From Cupriavidus sp. EM10 (lineage in GTDB: Bacteria > Pseudomonadota > Gammaproteobacteria > Burkholderiales > Burkholderiaceae), in NCBI RefSeq assembly GCF_018729255.1, contig NZ_CP076060.1, positions 1,488,001-1,552,000 on the forward strand: a DNA stretch of 64,000 nucleotides, given 5' to 3'. A program made the position numbers and the translations under genes. The notes beneath the pieces were generated by a model. The model was not told the DNA's origin, did not search any database, and worked only from the letters and a program-made list of their open reading frames with translations. Below, piece after piece: positions 9,366 to 17,062 of this stretch (position 1 is its first letter; each line of letters starts with the position of its first letter).

Positions 9366-9878
9366 CTATTTGAGCCGCTCCCGATACAGCTTGAAGTTCT
9401 CGTCGTCGAAGCAGACGAAGGTCACCTGCTCGATCGACGGGGCGCGGCCCAATGCCTCGCGCACCGCCGCAATGGCGATGTCGACGGCCCGCTCGCGCGG
9501 AAAACCGTAGATGCCCGTGCTGATATTCGGAAACGCCACGGTGCGCAGATTGTGGTCGCCGGCCAGCCGGATGCTGTTGCGATAGGCATTGGCCAGCAAT
9601 GTATCCTCGTTCTGCGCCCCACCATGCCAGACCGGCCCCACGGCATGGATGACATAGGGAGCCGGCAGCAGCCCGCCCGTTGTGATCACCGCCTCGCCAG
9701 TCGGACACCCGCCCTGGGCATCCCGGATCGCCCGGCACGCCGCCCCGATGGCCGGCCCGCCCGCGCCATGAATGGCGCCGTCCACGCCGCCTCCGCCCAG
9801 CAAGCCGCTGTTGGCCGCGTTGACGATGGCATCGACCTCCATCCGGGTGATATCCCCATGCAGCGCTTGAAGTCTCAT
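9366..9878 (-). CDS. Macro-domain O-acetyl-ADP-ribose deacetylase-like protein, 5' end supplied by prophage
   Basis: A 170-residue macro domain of the YmdB/MacroD type, which removes ADP-ribose or hydrolyses O-acetyl-ADP-ribose. [21 protein letters not shown] near residue 15 carries the ligand-binding Asn residues and glycine loop; STGIYGFP near residue 120 is the second loop. The prophage has inserted into codons 7-13 (HGDITRM). Residues 1-6 (MRLQAL), the ATG and the ribosome site (CAGGAGCGG) now come from phage DNA. The original start region lies at 48336-48392 and would have encoded MTGEHLQVV instead. The frame is kept. Expression may now depend on leftward phage transcription, since the integrase gene lies directly upstream in the same direction. 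Confidence 0.92.
   Translation of the reverse strand: MRLQALHGDITRMEVDAIVNAANSGLLGGGGVDGAIHGAGGPAIGAACRAIRDAQGGCPTGEAVITTGGLLPAPYVIHAVGPVWHGGAQNEDTLLANAYRNSIRLAGDHNLRTVAFPNISTGIYGFPRERAVDIAIAAVREALGRAPSIEQVTFVCFDDENFKLYRERLK
9840..9862. other. attL core (23-bp direct repeat)
   Basis: These 23 bases are identical to 48345-48367 and mark the left end of the prophage. The core starts CATCCGGGTG and ends CCCCATGCA. It lies within the macro-domain gene, in codons for HGDITRM. Bases on either side diverge at once (C versus A at the left edge, G versus C at the right). Confidence 0.9.
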
Positions 9879-9923
9879 AACCCGCTCCTGTGTTGGTTTT
9901 CCGGCAGGTAAGGCAATGGCGTC

Positions 9924-9954
9924 TGTCTAACTTGAATCGAAGTGTCTAACTTGA
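9924..9954. promoter_or_regulatory. Candidate integrase arm-binding sites, left
   Basis: Two direct copies of TGTCTAACTTGA (9924-9935 and 9943-9954), 19 bp apart, lie between the attL core and the end of the integrase gene. The 10-bp GTCTAACTTG recurs at the right end (48232-48241) and as a 9/10 inverted copy at 48294-48303. Placement on both sides of the core fits arm-type sites of a lambda-like integrase. Confidence 0.65.
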
Positions 9955-11044
9955 GCGCTTCAGGGTGAGTGCGCTCACCGTCTCAACCTCGCGCGATTTA
10001 GTATAGTGGGCCGTCATCGCAGCGGTAGTGTGGCCGGCCAAAGCCTGTGCGGCAGCTGCCCCTTCTACCCGGGTTTTATCGGTCAGAGCCTTGGCCCGGA
10101 GGTCATGGAAGTGCATGTCCACCAGCCAGCGCGGGTCAGGCTCGGTACCAGCCTTGGCGCATTCTTCCTCGTACTTCCGGCGCGCCCGCTGGCAGGTCCG
10201 ATCCCAGATCTTGTAGGCGCTCTTGTAGGTCATCCGGCTGCCGTTGGCCTGGCTGATGACTGGCCCAATCGACACAACCTTACCGCCCTTGGCTGCATCC
10301 AGCGTCTCGCGCAGATCCGGATTCATGGCGATCAGGAGCCGCACACCGGAACTGTTCACGGTCTTCGCCGGCCGGAACGAAATCCCTCGTCTGACACGTC
10401 GGCCCAGTTCAGTGCCAGCAAGTCACCGATACGCTGCGCGGTCAGGTATGCCAGGTCGATCAGAGCATTGAACGCGCGTGCCGAAGGAATAGCTCGCCCC
10501 ATGTCGTCGCGCAGACCCGCAATCTTCAGGGCAGCCAGTTCGCCATCGGCGATGTAGCGATCTCGTTTCTTCTCGCTGGCGCCACTGACCTCGCGCACAG
10601 GATTGTCGTTACGCAGACCCTTCCGCACACCGTAGGCCATGATTACTGACAACAGCGCGCGGTACTTGTTGCTGTAGCTCGGCTTGTTTCCATACTTCTT
10701 GTCCAGGAATTCGGCAACCGTCTTCGGCTGCACCTCATCCACGCGGTACTTGATGAACGCGGCCCGGATGTTCAGAGCCATAGCGCGGTAGTTTTCCTGC
10801 GTCGAGTGTGCGTAGGTCGACAGCTTCGCCAATAGCCATGCGTCGATCAGGGCCGACATCATCTCTTCGTCGCGCTCTTCGCGGTCCCTGTTGATGGCTG
10901 CGAGTTCGGTATAGAGCCGCGTCAGCCCGTCGCTCACCCGGCACAGCTTGTGCCACTTCCGCTTGATGTCCACGAAGTACCAGGCGCCGTTCTTCTCATA
11001 GACTCGCGAGGGTAGGGGGACGCCTTCTTGCGCCGTCCGATCAT
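9946..11044 (-). pseudogene. int: Phage tyrosine integrase, two apparent frameshifts
   Basis: Site-specific recombinase that would insert and excise the prophage. The N-terminal SAM-like core-binding domain (AHSTQENYRAMALNIR) is followed by catalytic Arg in TAQRIGDLL, HDLR, GHTTAAM and the nucleophile Tyr in AHYTKS. The frame changes at GGGGG 11015-11019 and at CCC 10384-10386. Adding one base to each gives a continuous protein of about 366 residues starting MIGRRKKAS at 11044. That ATG follows AGGAACGCAGC and overlaps the stop of the DUF4224 gene as ATGA. Without those changes the protein would be broken. The gene adjoins attL, as expected for int. Confidence 0.88.
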
Positions 11045-11265
11045 GCTGCGTTCCTGTCAAATACCAGTTCGGGGGGCTTGCGCTTTGCCTTTTGCTGCGC
11101 GGGCGCCACGATACCACTGATGTGGTGGCGCCATACCCGAACGCTTCCGTCCGGCCGGCGATCAGCGGGGATACCGGCCTTCAGCAGCGCGTCGAGCTGC
11201 TTGGCTGCCTGGGTGTAGCCGGTGGCTTCGATGATCTCTTCTTTGGTCAGGGTCAGGGAATCCAT
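11041..11265 (-). CDS. DUF4224 domain protein
   Basis: A 74-residue protein of the DUF4224 type, commonly found just upstream of tyrosine integrases in beta-proteobacterial prophages. It has a predicted winged-helix-like N-terminus (LTKEEIIEATGYTQAAKQLDALLKAG). The ATG at 11265 follows GGGAGAGCACC. Its stop overlaps the integrase start (ATGA), indicating coupled translation. A role as excisionase-like directionality factor is possible but unproven. Confidence 0.8.
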   Translation of the reverse strand: MDSLTLTKEEIIEATGYTQAAKQLDALLKAGIPADRRPDGSVRVWRHHISGIVAPAQQKAKRKPPELVFDRNAA

Positions 11266-11321
11266 GGTGCTCTCCCAGTTCTTCAGCGTCGTTTGCAAGA
11301 CGCGATCAAATGCTGCTTCCA

Positions 11322-11669
11322 TCAGTCTTTCTGCATCGCCGGTGGTTGCGGAAGGGGCATCCAGTGCGTGGGCGTTTCGCTCCCTTCCTGCCAGCCGTAG
11401 GCGTCTGACAGCCACACCGGAATGGATGGGTCTTCCCACGATTCGGCATCTGCTTCCGGCACATCCTCGGGCGCTACCAGTTTGGCGATGAACGAGCCGC
11501 TGTCCTCGCGCCACACCAGCACCTCTTTCCACTTCGGCGCCGTCTCAATCGGCTGCCACCCAGACTGCTTGCGCGAGGCTTGCCATGCGGCATGTGCCGA
11601 CTCGCGCTCCCACAGAAAGCCATCTGCGATTTGGTCCAGAAACCATTTCTCAAATCCCTCGTTCGTCAT
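11322..11669 (-). CDS. DUF551-like phage protein
   Basis: A 115-residue early phage protein. The central GWQPIETAPKWKEVLVW and the C-terminal PTHWMPLPQPP are the signature of DUF551 proteins, which are frequent in phage early regions and have no known function. The ATG at 11669 has GGAG six bases upstream and is preferred over an in-frame start at 11681. It overlaps the end of the preceding gene by 4 bp. Confidence 0.75.
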   Translation of the reverse strand: MTNEGFEKWFLDQIADGFLWERESAHAAWQASRKQSGWQPIETAPKWKEVLVWREDSGSFIAKLVAPEDVPEADAESWEDPSIPVWLSDAYGWQEGSETPTHWMPLPQPPAMQKD

Positions 11670-11920
11670 TCCCCACTCCATGTTCTGTCTGTGTGGTAGG
11701 CGCTCAGAAAGTCCGGCTCTTTCGGATGCTCCGGCTGTTTGCTGAAAGCCTCTTGGGCCAACGCATACACTTGCGCACCCAGCTCTCCATCACACTCGCC
11801 TGAAATCTCGTATCTCATACCGTGCGACGTCCTGATTGAAACGACCAGATGTGCTCTACCCTTCTTCGGCACGCTGCGCGGGAATTGGTCGCGCGGGAAA
11901 CGTGTGAGGAACTTATTCAT
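11666..11920 (-). CDS. Hypothetical phage protein
   Basis: An 84-residue protein with no recognised domain. The ATG at 11920 overlaps the stop of the upstream gene as ATGA, which supports this start over a GTG at 11938. The middle part (GRAHLVVSIRTSHGMRYEIS) looks like beta strands. It is part of a chain of leftward early genes linked by 4-bp overlaps. Confidence 0.65.
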   Translation of the reverse strand: MNKFLTRFPRDQFPRSVPKKGRAHLVVSIRTSHGMRYEISGECDGELGAQVYALAQEAFSKQPEHPKEPDFLSAYHTDRTWSGE

Positions 11921-12378
11921 CCCTGCAACCTCGGACACTCACTGTCCACGCATGTCCCCTTGTGATTCGCAAGTTCGATTTCCTCATTGCGGCTGGCGTA
12001 GCCGTTGTGGAAGGCTTCGCGGCGCAGTTGGTCGTATTGGTCTTGCGTGTACATGTGCTGGCCCGTCACGCGGTCATGCCATAGCCCGTGGTCCTGAAAG
12101 AACCGCTCGGCCTCTGCGTTGCTGGCATCCGCAGATTGGGCAGCGAGGGCGTCAGCGATAGCGGCTTCGCGGCTGGCGTCGTTGGTAACATACTGGCCGG
12201 CGCGGTCCAGGAAATCAGCGATCACGGCATGGGCGAATTGGACCACAGCATCGTGTCCCGCATGGCGCTCATGCACGAAGATGTTCCAGCCGTCCACCGT
12301 ATGGATATTGTGTCTACGGGCCAATTCGACGATTGCTTGGTCCGTCAGCCCCGCCTGGCGTGCGTTGTCTTGGCTCAT
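11917..12378 (-). CDS. Hypothetical phage protein
   Basis: A 153-residue acidic, His- and Asn-rich protein. I recognise no family. The ATG at 12378 overlaps the preceding stop as ATGA; a longer in-frame start at 12438 lies inside the neighbour. The two Cys near the C-terminus (TCVDSECPRL) could bind metal but are too few to call a finger. Leftward early operon. Confidence 0.6.
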   Translation of the reverse strand: MSQDNARQAGLTDQAIVELARRHNIHTVDGWNIFVHERHAGHDAVVQFAHAVIADFLDRAGQYVTNDASREAAIADALAAQSADASNAEAERFFQDHGLWHDRVTGQHMYTQDQYDQLRREAFHNGYASRNEEIELANHKGTCVDSECPRLQG

Positions 12379-13103
12379 TTCAATGTCCCGTTGCGTTGCA
12401 GTTTCTTGCCGTAGTTGTGGCCGACCTCTACGAGCCACACCTTCTTACCGACCAGTTCAGGAGGAAGTTCATCCGGAAGACCAGCCCACACTCCAGCACC
12501 CATCCATGCCACGTCGTAAGGGCCGTAACGCTTGCCGCGATGCGGAGCATTCTTGTTGGTAGGTGCGGGTTCGTCGTCTTGGAAGTAGGCCGGGTTCTGG
12601 ATACTGTGCTCGAATTCTTCGCCGTCATGATGGCTAATCTCCGCATCGCTCAACTCCACCCCCGCAGCGCCCAACGCTTCCGGGGCGATGTTCACGCATG
12701 AAGTGCCGGGGTGCGATGCATGGCCGCAGACTCGGCATTTCGCCTTCAGCATGTCCAGTGCCTCGTTCGCCATCTGTTTCAGGCACAGCGCGAGATGATG
12801 CGGACCAAGCGCGTCTTCAAGCTTCGCATCTGCCATCTTCTGCAGAACGTCACGAATGCTATCGACGGGCAACGCTTCCGGGGCGGGGCGGGCAGCCTCG
12901 CGTTGCCATTTGCATGCAAGTTGCCATTCCTCCCAATAGTCTTGGGTCTCCAGATCTTCATAGCCGCCATCACTATGGCGCTCCAGCGCAAGGCACCCCG
13001 GGATTCCGCCTTCATGGCCTTGAATCCAAATCTCCTCAAACGCTTCGCGCTCGGCTCGCGCCTCAATATCGCGTTGGTCCTGCGGCTTGTCGGTGTCGGT
13101 CAT
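12375..13103 (-). CDS. Hypothetical phage protein with Cys/His motif
   Basis: A 242-residue acidic protein of unknown function. CRVCGHASHPGTSC near the middle resembles a small zinc-binding knuckle (three Cys and two His within 14 residues). The C-terminal part contains KRYGPYDVAWMGAGVWAGL. Similar composite proteins occur in phage early regions of Burkholderiales. Its start overlaps the upstream stop by ATGA. Confidence 0.6.
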   Translation of the reverse strand: MTDTDKPQDQRDIEARAEREAFEEIWIQGHEGGIPGCLALERHSDGGYEDLETQDYWEEWQLACKWQREAARPAPEALPVDSIRDVLQKMADAKLEDALGPHHLALCLKQMANEALDMLKAKCRVCGHASHPGTSCVNIAPEALGAAGVELSDAEISHHDGEEFEHSIQNPAYFQDDEPAPTNKNAPHRGKRYGPYDVAWMGAGVWAGLPDELPPELVGKKVWLVEVGHNYGKKLQRNGTLK

Positions 13104-13513
13104 GCTGCTTCCTCGAATAGTTGATCTTCTGCGGTTTCCAAGCGATGCACCAGGCTAGGCAGCGTGCAGCCGCGAGGGAGTTCGATACGCCAGATGTTCA
13201 GCAATTGACCGAAGTCCAGCCTACGTTTGTTCGATGTCGTCGAGCCTTCATTCCAGCGCAGATGCTTGATCTCGTCGTACTTGGCTTGAAGCGCGGCTCT
13301 GTCGGCCATCCGGTAGTAGCTTCTGGGGAATCGCTTTCCAGACCGGACAGTCCGGCGGGTGACAGCCTCGCCAAGGCGTTTCAGGATGGCGGCCACGTTG
13401 TTGTCGCTGCAGCCATGTACCTTTGCAAAATCCGATGCGCAGACCTCTTTCCCGGCGAGAAGCTCTTCCAGGACAACGACGCTGGTACGGCGTGGTGTAG
13501 TCGTCTCGCTCAT
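13100..13513 (-). CDS. Hypothetical phage protein, HTH-like N-terminus
   Basis: A 137-residue basic protein. Residues 12-45 (LEELLAGKEVCASDFAKVHG then NNVAAILKRLGEAV) look like a winged-helix DNA-binding segment. This suggests a regulator or DNA-binding accessory protein, but no known family is assigned. Both ends are coupled by ATGA overlaps. Confidence 0.6.
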   Translation of the reverse strand: MSETTTPRRTSVVVLEELLAGKEVCASDFAKVHGCSDNNVAAILKRLGEAVTRRTVRSGKRFPRSYYRMADRAALQAKYDEIKHLRWNEGSTTSNKRRLDFGQLLNIWRIELPRGCTLPSLVHRLETAEDQLFEEAA

Positions 13514-13980
13514 GCTCCACCCCTTGCAATCACATCCAGCATTTCAGTGTTGCCGCCGACCTGCGAATACACCCAGCGGTAGCTGTCCCTCTGCTCGCGG
13601 CGCGTCGTGCTGGCTTGCAGGTCGTCGGCCAAGTTAAGCCCTGCGCCGATGGCCTTGAATTCGTCCCCAGTGCAGCCGAATTTTCCGGTGCGTGTCCAGC
13701 GCTTGCCGACCTCGCAGATCGCTACCAGCGCCTTCTCCATCTCGTCCTGCACCTCTGGCTGGTGAGCGAAAGACTTGTTGGCAATGGCGTTCCCGCAGTT
13801 CAGGCGGAAGACGATGGTGTGCCAGCATTCTTCGTCGCCTTCGCCCTTCAGGATCTTGTCGAGCATTGCATGCGGCACGAGCTTCAGGTCGATGTCTGCG
13901 CCACCGCTATGCCGGAAGATCACCGGCAGGGCCTTAGTTTCGCGTGCCGGGCGACCGGGCTTGCGTCGCTTCTTGCTCAT
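13510..13980 (-). CDS. Hypothetical phage protein
   Basis: A 156-residue protein from the ATG at 13980, which overlaps the preceding stop as ATGA. The N-terminus is strongly basic (KKRRKPGRPARETKALP), resembling an AT-hook-like or nucleic-acid-binding tail. The remainder is helical. The frame stays open upstream to 14253, but that stretch covers the neighbouring gene. Function unknown. Confidence 0.6.
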   Translation of the reverse strand: MSKKRRKPGRPARETKALPVIFRHSGGADIDLKLVPHAMLDKILKGEGDEECWHTIVFRLNCGNAIANKSFAHQPEVQDEMEKALVAICEVGKRWTRTGKFGCTGDEFKAIGAGLNLADDLQASTTRREQRDSYRWVYSQVGGNTEMLDVIARGGA

Positions 13981-14153
13981 GCCATCACTCCGCGGGCCAT
14001 CTTCTGTGACGCGCGGCGCTGGATCAGCGCTTCGAGTTGCTGGGCCTTCAGGCGCAGTTCGCGAATCTCGGACGCAGCATCGCGGCGCAGTTGCCGCGCG
14101 TCGGAGTTCTCGCAGTAGGAGGGCTCGCGCTCGAGCCGGTCGAGGATGTCCAT
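13977..14153 (-). CDS. Small hypothetical phage protein
   Basis: A 58-residue protein of the short early-phage type: MDILDRLE, a PSYCENSDARQLRRDAASEI segment, then a heptad-rich helix (IRELRLKAQQLEALI) likely forming a coiled coil. No good ribosome site precedes the ATG at 14153. A GTG at 14228 is an alternative start. Its stop overlaps the next gene by ATGA. Confidence 0.55.
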   Translation of the reverse strand: MDILDRLEREPSYCENSDARQLRRDAASEIRELRLKAQQLEALIQRRASQKMARGVMA

Positions 14154-14268
14154 GGCAGGTATCGGTGTTGGGTGGGGCGGCCGGCGCTGATCTCCGGCAT
14201 GCCGCCTGTAGCGTTCTAGGCGGCTCACGCTGTTGGCGCATCAGCCTGCGCATTCGCCCCGTTGAAAC

Positions 14269-14804
14269 TCAGTCTTCCTCGGCCGTCTCGGGCTCGGGCT
14301 GCGGCTCTTCGCCGAACAGTTCGCCCACGGTCTGCGGTGCAGGCGCAAGCAGTTCCTTCAGCGTGATCTCCTGCTGGATCCGGTGGTCGAGAATGCCGCT
14401 CTCGCGCTCTTCCGGGTAGCAGTTGATGTTGAAGTCGTAGAGCACGATGTCGTTTTCCTGCGGCGTGACCTTGATGTTCTTCACGGTGCATTCGTCGAGC
14501 GCGATGTCACTCTCACCGCCGAGGCCGTAGTCCACCGCCGTCGTGTAGCCCTTACCCTCGAATGCCCAAGCGAAGGGGCCATCTTCGGGAAGCGCCTGGT
14601 GCTCGTGGTGAGCATGTCGTCGGCGTTCTCCACCGGCGCGTAGATCGCGTCGTACAGGCCCTGTGCCAGCATGTCGAGCGAGCGCGCCGGCATCGCTACC
14701 TGCACGCGCATCGTGGCCGCGGGGCGCTTCACCTTGCCGTGCTTCTCGGCGCGCGGGTTGTAGTTGACGAGCTTGGCGGGGGTGGGGTTGGTGATCTCGA
14801 ACAT
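14269..14804 (-). pseudogene. Phage protein adjacent to recT, frameshifted
   Basis: Two frames join into one protein of about 178 residues if one C is added at 14604. The N-terminal part (MFEITNPTPAKLVNYNPRAE) ends in ENADDMLTT. The C-terminal frame then gives EHQALPEDGPFAWAFEGKGY and continues to an acidic tail (EEPQPEPETAEED). An acidic tail and position behind recT are typical of phage single-strand DNA-binding proteins, so that role is possible. I do not recognise a named domain. Confidence 0.65.
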
Positions 14805-14830
14805 TCGGACGTCTCCAGATGGTCAGGAAT

Positions 14831-14866
14831 AAAAAGCCGGCCGCCGAGGGGAGAAGATGCGGCCGG
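14831..14866 (-). terminator. Rho-independent terminator downstream of recT
   Basis: On the minus strand an 8-bp perfect stem (CCGGCCGC / GCGGCCGG) with a 14-nt loop is followed by CTTTTTATT. It lies between the RecT gene and the next leftward gene, so it would attenuate transcription into the rest of the early operon and integrase unless antitermination occurs. Confidence 0.7.
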
Positions 14867-14876
14867 AAGGGGGTAG

Positions 14877-15914
14877 TCAGTCGGTGAGCTCGGCGCGGCG
14901 GGCGCGGTAGCGGTCTTCCAGCGCTGCGCGGTGTTGCTCTGGCGCTTGGCGGATGTCCTCAGCCATCAGGTCGAGCGTATCGGTGTCCTCGCAGGCATCC
15001 ATGCGCGCGGTGAAGCCGTTGGCGTCGAATTCGATCACCTCGCCGGTGGGCTGGTTGTCGAGCGCGGGCGGAGCATCGTCGTCGCTGTAATCGTCGTCAG
15101 CGGCCGGCGTGATGTAGTCACCTTCGAGAACGTTGTCGAGCGCCTGGCTCTCGCCGCGCGCGTGCATGCCGTCGAGTGTCGATGCGTTCGCCATTTCGAT
15201 GCTGACGGGCAGGTACTTGAACAGGCGGCGCAGAACGGTCTTGCGGCCCATTTCCTCGTAATGCTGGCCCCATACCGTCTTGCCCTTATCGCGCGCGAAC
15301 TTGTAGTTCTGGCTGGCGTCGCGGATCTCGTTCACCTGCTCGGCGCTCATCACCTCGAAGGCGTGGCCGCCGCCGACCAGCTTGGCCACCGCATAGAACG
15401 CGATCACGCGACCGCGATTCGTCATCGCCGGCTTGTGCTCGAGCTTCTCGTCGAGGCCATAGGAATACTCGAAGCGGTCGTTCTCATGCACAGCGTGCGC
15501 GGCAATGCTGACCACCTGCCCGGAACGGCGCGCCAGATCGATGAGGCCCTTGTAACCGATCACGATCTGCGTTTCGATCTTGTCCACTACCCACCGCTCG
15601 CCCTGCTTCTTTTTCTTCTCGAAGGGGATCAGGTAGGCATGGCCAAGCGGCGTATTCGGTTCGAGACCGAGCTGCGAGCATTGCACCACGGCGCCCATCA
15701 GTGACTCGACCGTGCACTCCATCAGCTTCGGCGTCGTGCGAAGCGCGCCCAGCGCGATCTTAAGCATACGGTCGGGGCTGACGTGCTTCGGCAGCACCGC
15801 GGCAAGCGTGGCTTTCTGCGACTCGAAGAACGTCTTCACGCTGCCGATGCCGGCTTGCGAGGCGACCATCTTCGAGGTCTTCTTCAGGTCCGCGAGGGAA
15901 ACGGTATTCGACAT
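14877..15914 (-). CDS. recT: RecT family single-strand annealing protein
   Basis: A 345-residue RecT-family recombinase, which anneals complementary single strands during phage recombination. The core (AALPKH-like region, VVQCSQLGLEPNTPLGHAYL, then VIGYKGLIDLARRSGQV) matches the family. The last 80 residues are acidic and probably disordered. The ATG at 15914 follows CAGGACGAATCC. It lies 12 bp downstream of a RecE-like nuclease gene, forming the usual nuclease/annealase pair. Confidence 0.92.
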   Translation of the reverse strand: MSNTVSLADLKKTSKMVASQAGIGSVKTFFESQKATLAAVLPKHVSPDRMLKIALGALRTTPKLMECTVESLMGAVVQCSQLGLEPNTPLGHAYLIPFEKKKKQGERWVVDKIETQIVIGYKGLIDLARRSGQVVSIAAHAVHENDRFEYSYGLDEKLEHKPAMTNRGRVIAFYAVAKLVGGGHAFEVMSAEQVNEIRDASQNYKFARDKGKTVWGQHYEEMGRKTVLRRLFKYLPVSIEMANASTLDGMHARGESQALDNVLEGDYITPAADDDYSDDDAPPALDNQPTGEVIEFDANGFTARMDACEDTDTLDLMAEDIRQAPEQHRAALEDRYRARRAELTD

Positions 15915-15926
15915 GGATTCGTCCTG

Positions 15927-16781
15927 TCAGTCGATGAGCGCCCAATTGGGCAGGCTGATGATTTCGATCTGGTTGCTGTAGCCAGGCCATACGCCGGTGC
16001 TCAGGCAGTTGGCATAGGTGTCGAGGTCGCGCCGGTACAGGTCACGGCCGGTGGTCTTCGCCAGGTCGTCTAGCATCAGCGCGTTGGCGGCGAATGGATA
16101 CACGTCTTCGACGGCTACGAACACGAAAGCCAGCACTTCGAGGGCGCTGGCGCGCGCGAAGCCTTCCGAATAGAAGGCGTCCTGAACGTGGTAGCGCTTG
16201 CGCGCCACCTGCCGGCGGAACTCGTTCGGGCTGGCGTCGCTGTACGTCTTCACGTCGAGCAGGATCGCGCCGGCCTCGCCGCAGGGATGCACCCAGTCCG
16301 GCCGGCAGCGGCACTTCACGCCCGTCTCGGGATCGATCCAGAAGGCCGACACTTCGGGGTGGCCGGCGGCGAGCGCGTCGCGGATCTCGGGCAGGCGCCG
16401 TACCGACTCACCCTGGCGCATGGCCGTCTCGCGCTGCTCGGGCTTCAGGATCGTCACGCCAGGGCGCGCGGCAGCCATCTCGGCCACGTAGTCCTTCCAC
16501 TTGTTCGTGTTGCGGTTCCAGTCTGGGCCCACGACATAGCGCACGTCGAACTGGTCGGGTTCCAGGATGGCGCAGTGCGCGAGCTCGCCTTCCAGCTGCC
16601 CGGACTTCTGCTCGGCGGCCGGACGATTCGGGTCCAGGTGGCGGGCGTAGGCGATGGCCGGCGACTTGGATACCGAGTCGAGGACGGTCTTAGACGCGCC
16701 TTCCATGCCGTGGTAGGCATCGATCGACAGGCCGTGCTGGACGCCGGTCCAGAGTTGGGAGAGGGTGCGTGGTGCGTTCAT
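15927..16781 (-). CDS. RecE/YqaJ-like PD-(D/E)XK exonuclease
   Basis: A 284-residue nuclease likely to resect double-stranded DNA for RecT. RPDWVH supplies one catalytic Asp and AILLDVKT supplies the D-x-K pair near residue 190; YHVQDAFYSEG about 25 residues later gives the Q-x-x-x-Y motif of RecB-type nucleases. The N-terminal domain (SIDAYHGMEGASKTVLDSVS) resembles DUF3799/RecE C-terminal proteins. The strict pairing with recT supports the role. Confidence 0.88.
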   Translation of the reverse strand: MNAPRTLSQLWTGVQHGLSIDAYHGMEGASKTVLDSVSKSPAIAYARHLDPNRPAAEQKSGQLEGELAHCAILEPDQFDVRYVVGPDWNRNTNKWKDYVAEMAAARPGVTILKPEQRETAMRQGESVRRLPEIRDALAAGHPEVSAFWIDPETGVKCRCRPDWVHPCGEAGAILLDVKTYSDASPNEFRRQVARKRYHVQDAFYSEGFARASALEVLAFVFVAVEDVYPFAANALMLDDLAKTTGRDLYRRDLDTYANCLSTGVWPGYSNQIEIISLPNWALID

Positions 16782-16788
16782 GGCTACC

Positions 16789-16968
16789 TCAATGCAGCTT
16801 GTTGGTCAGCGCCGGCACGTAGTGGCCGTTGTACTTCGTCGAGCCCAGCCACTTGTCGCCAAGCTCGCGGATCTGCTGCAGGCGCCGCGACTCCAGCACC
16901 GCCAGCTTGATTTCGTCGTCGCTCAGGTCGGTTTCGATGTGCCTGAGATCGGTCATTTTCGGAATCAT
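16789..16968 (-). CDS. Small hypothetical phage protein
   Basis: A 59-residue protein from the ATG at 16968, after GGGGACCGCAA, overlapping the preceding small gene as ATGA. It is acidic and helical at the start (DLSDDEIKLAVLESRRLQQI), ending in KWLGSTKYNGHYVP. No domain recognised. It sits 7 bp before the nuclease gene. Confidence 0.55.
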   Translation of the reverse strand: MIPKMTDLRHIETDLSDDEIKLAVLESRRLQQIRELGDKWLGSTKYNGHYVPALTNKLH

Positions 16969-17060
16969 TTGCGGTCCCCAAACATCTTGTCGTTCATCAC
17001 AACCGCACCGATCACGATTGCGGTCAGGCATACGGCGTAGTAGGCGGCGGCGAAGATCAT
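16965..17060 (-). CDS. 31-residue membrane peptide
   Basis: A short open frame starting MIFAAAYYAVCLTAIVIGAV, a single predicted membrane segment, ending MNDKMFGDRK. It starts two bases after the stop of the repeat-protein gene and overlaps the next gene as ATGA, so it fits tightly in the operon. No function known. Confidence 0.5.
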   Translation of the reverse strand: MIFAAAYYAVCLTAIVIGAVVMNDKMFGDRK

Positions 17061-17062
17061 GG

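Noticed and set aside
9840-9862. tRNA gene as integration target
   Set aside because: The core lies in a protein-coding gene and no tRNA-like fold is present at either end.
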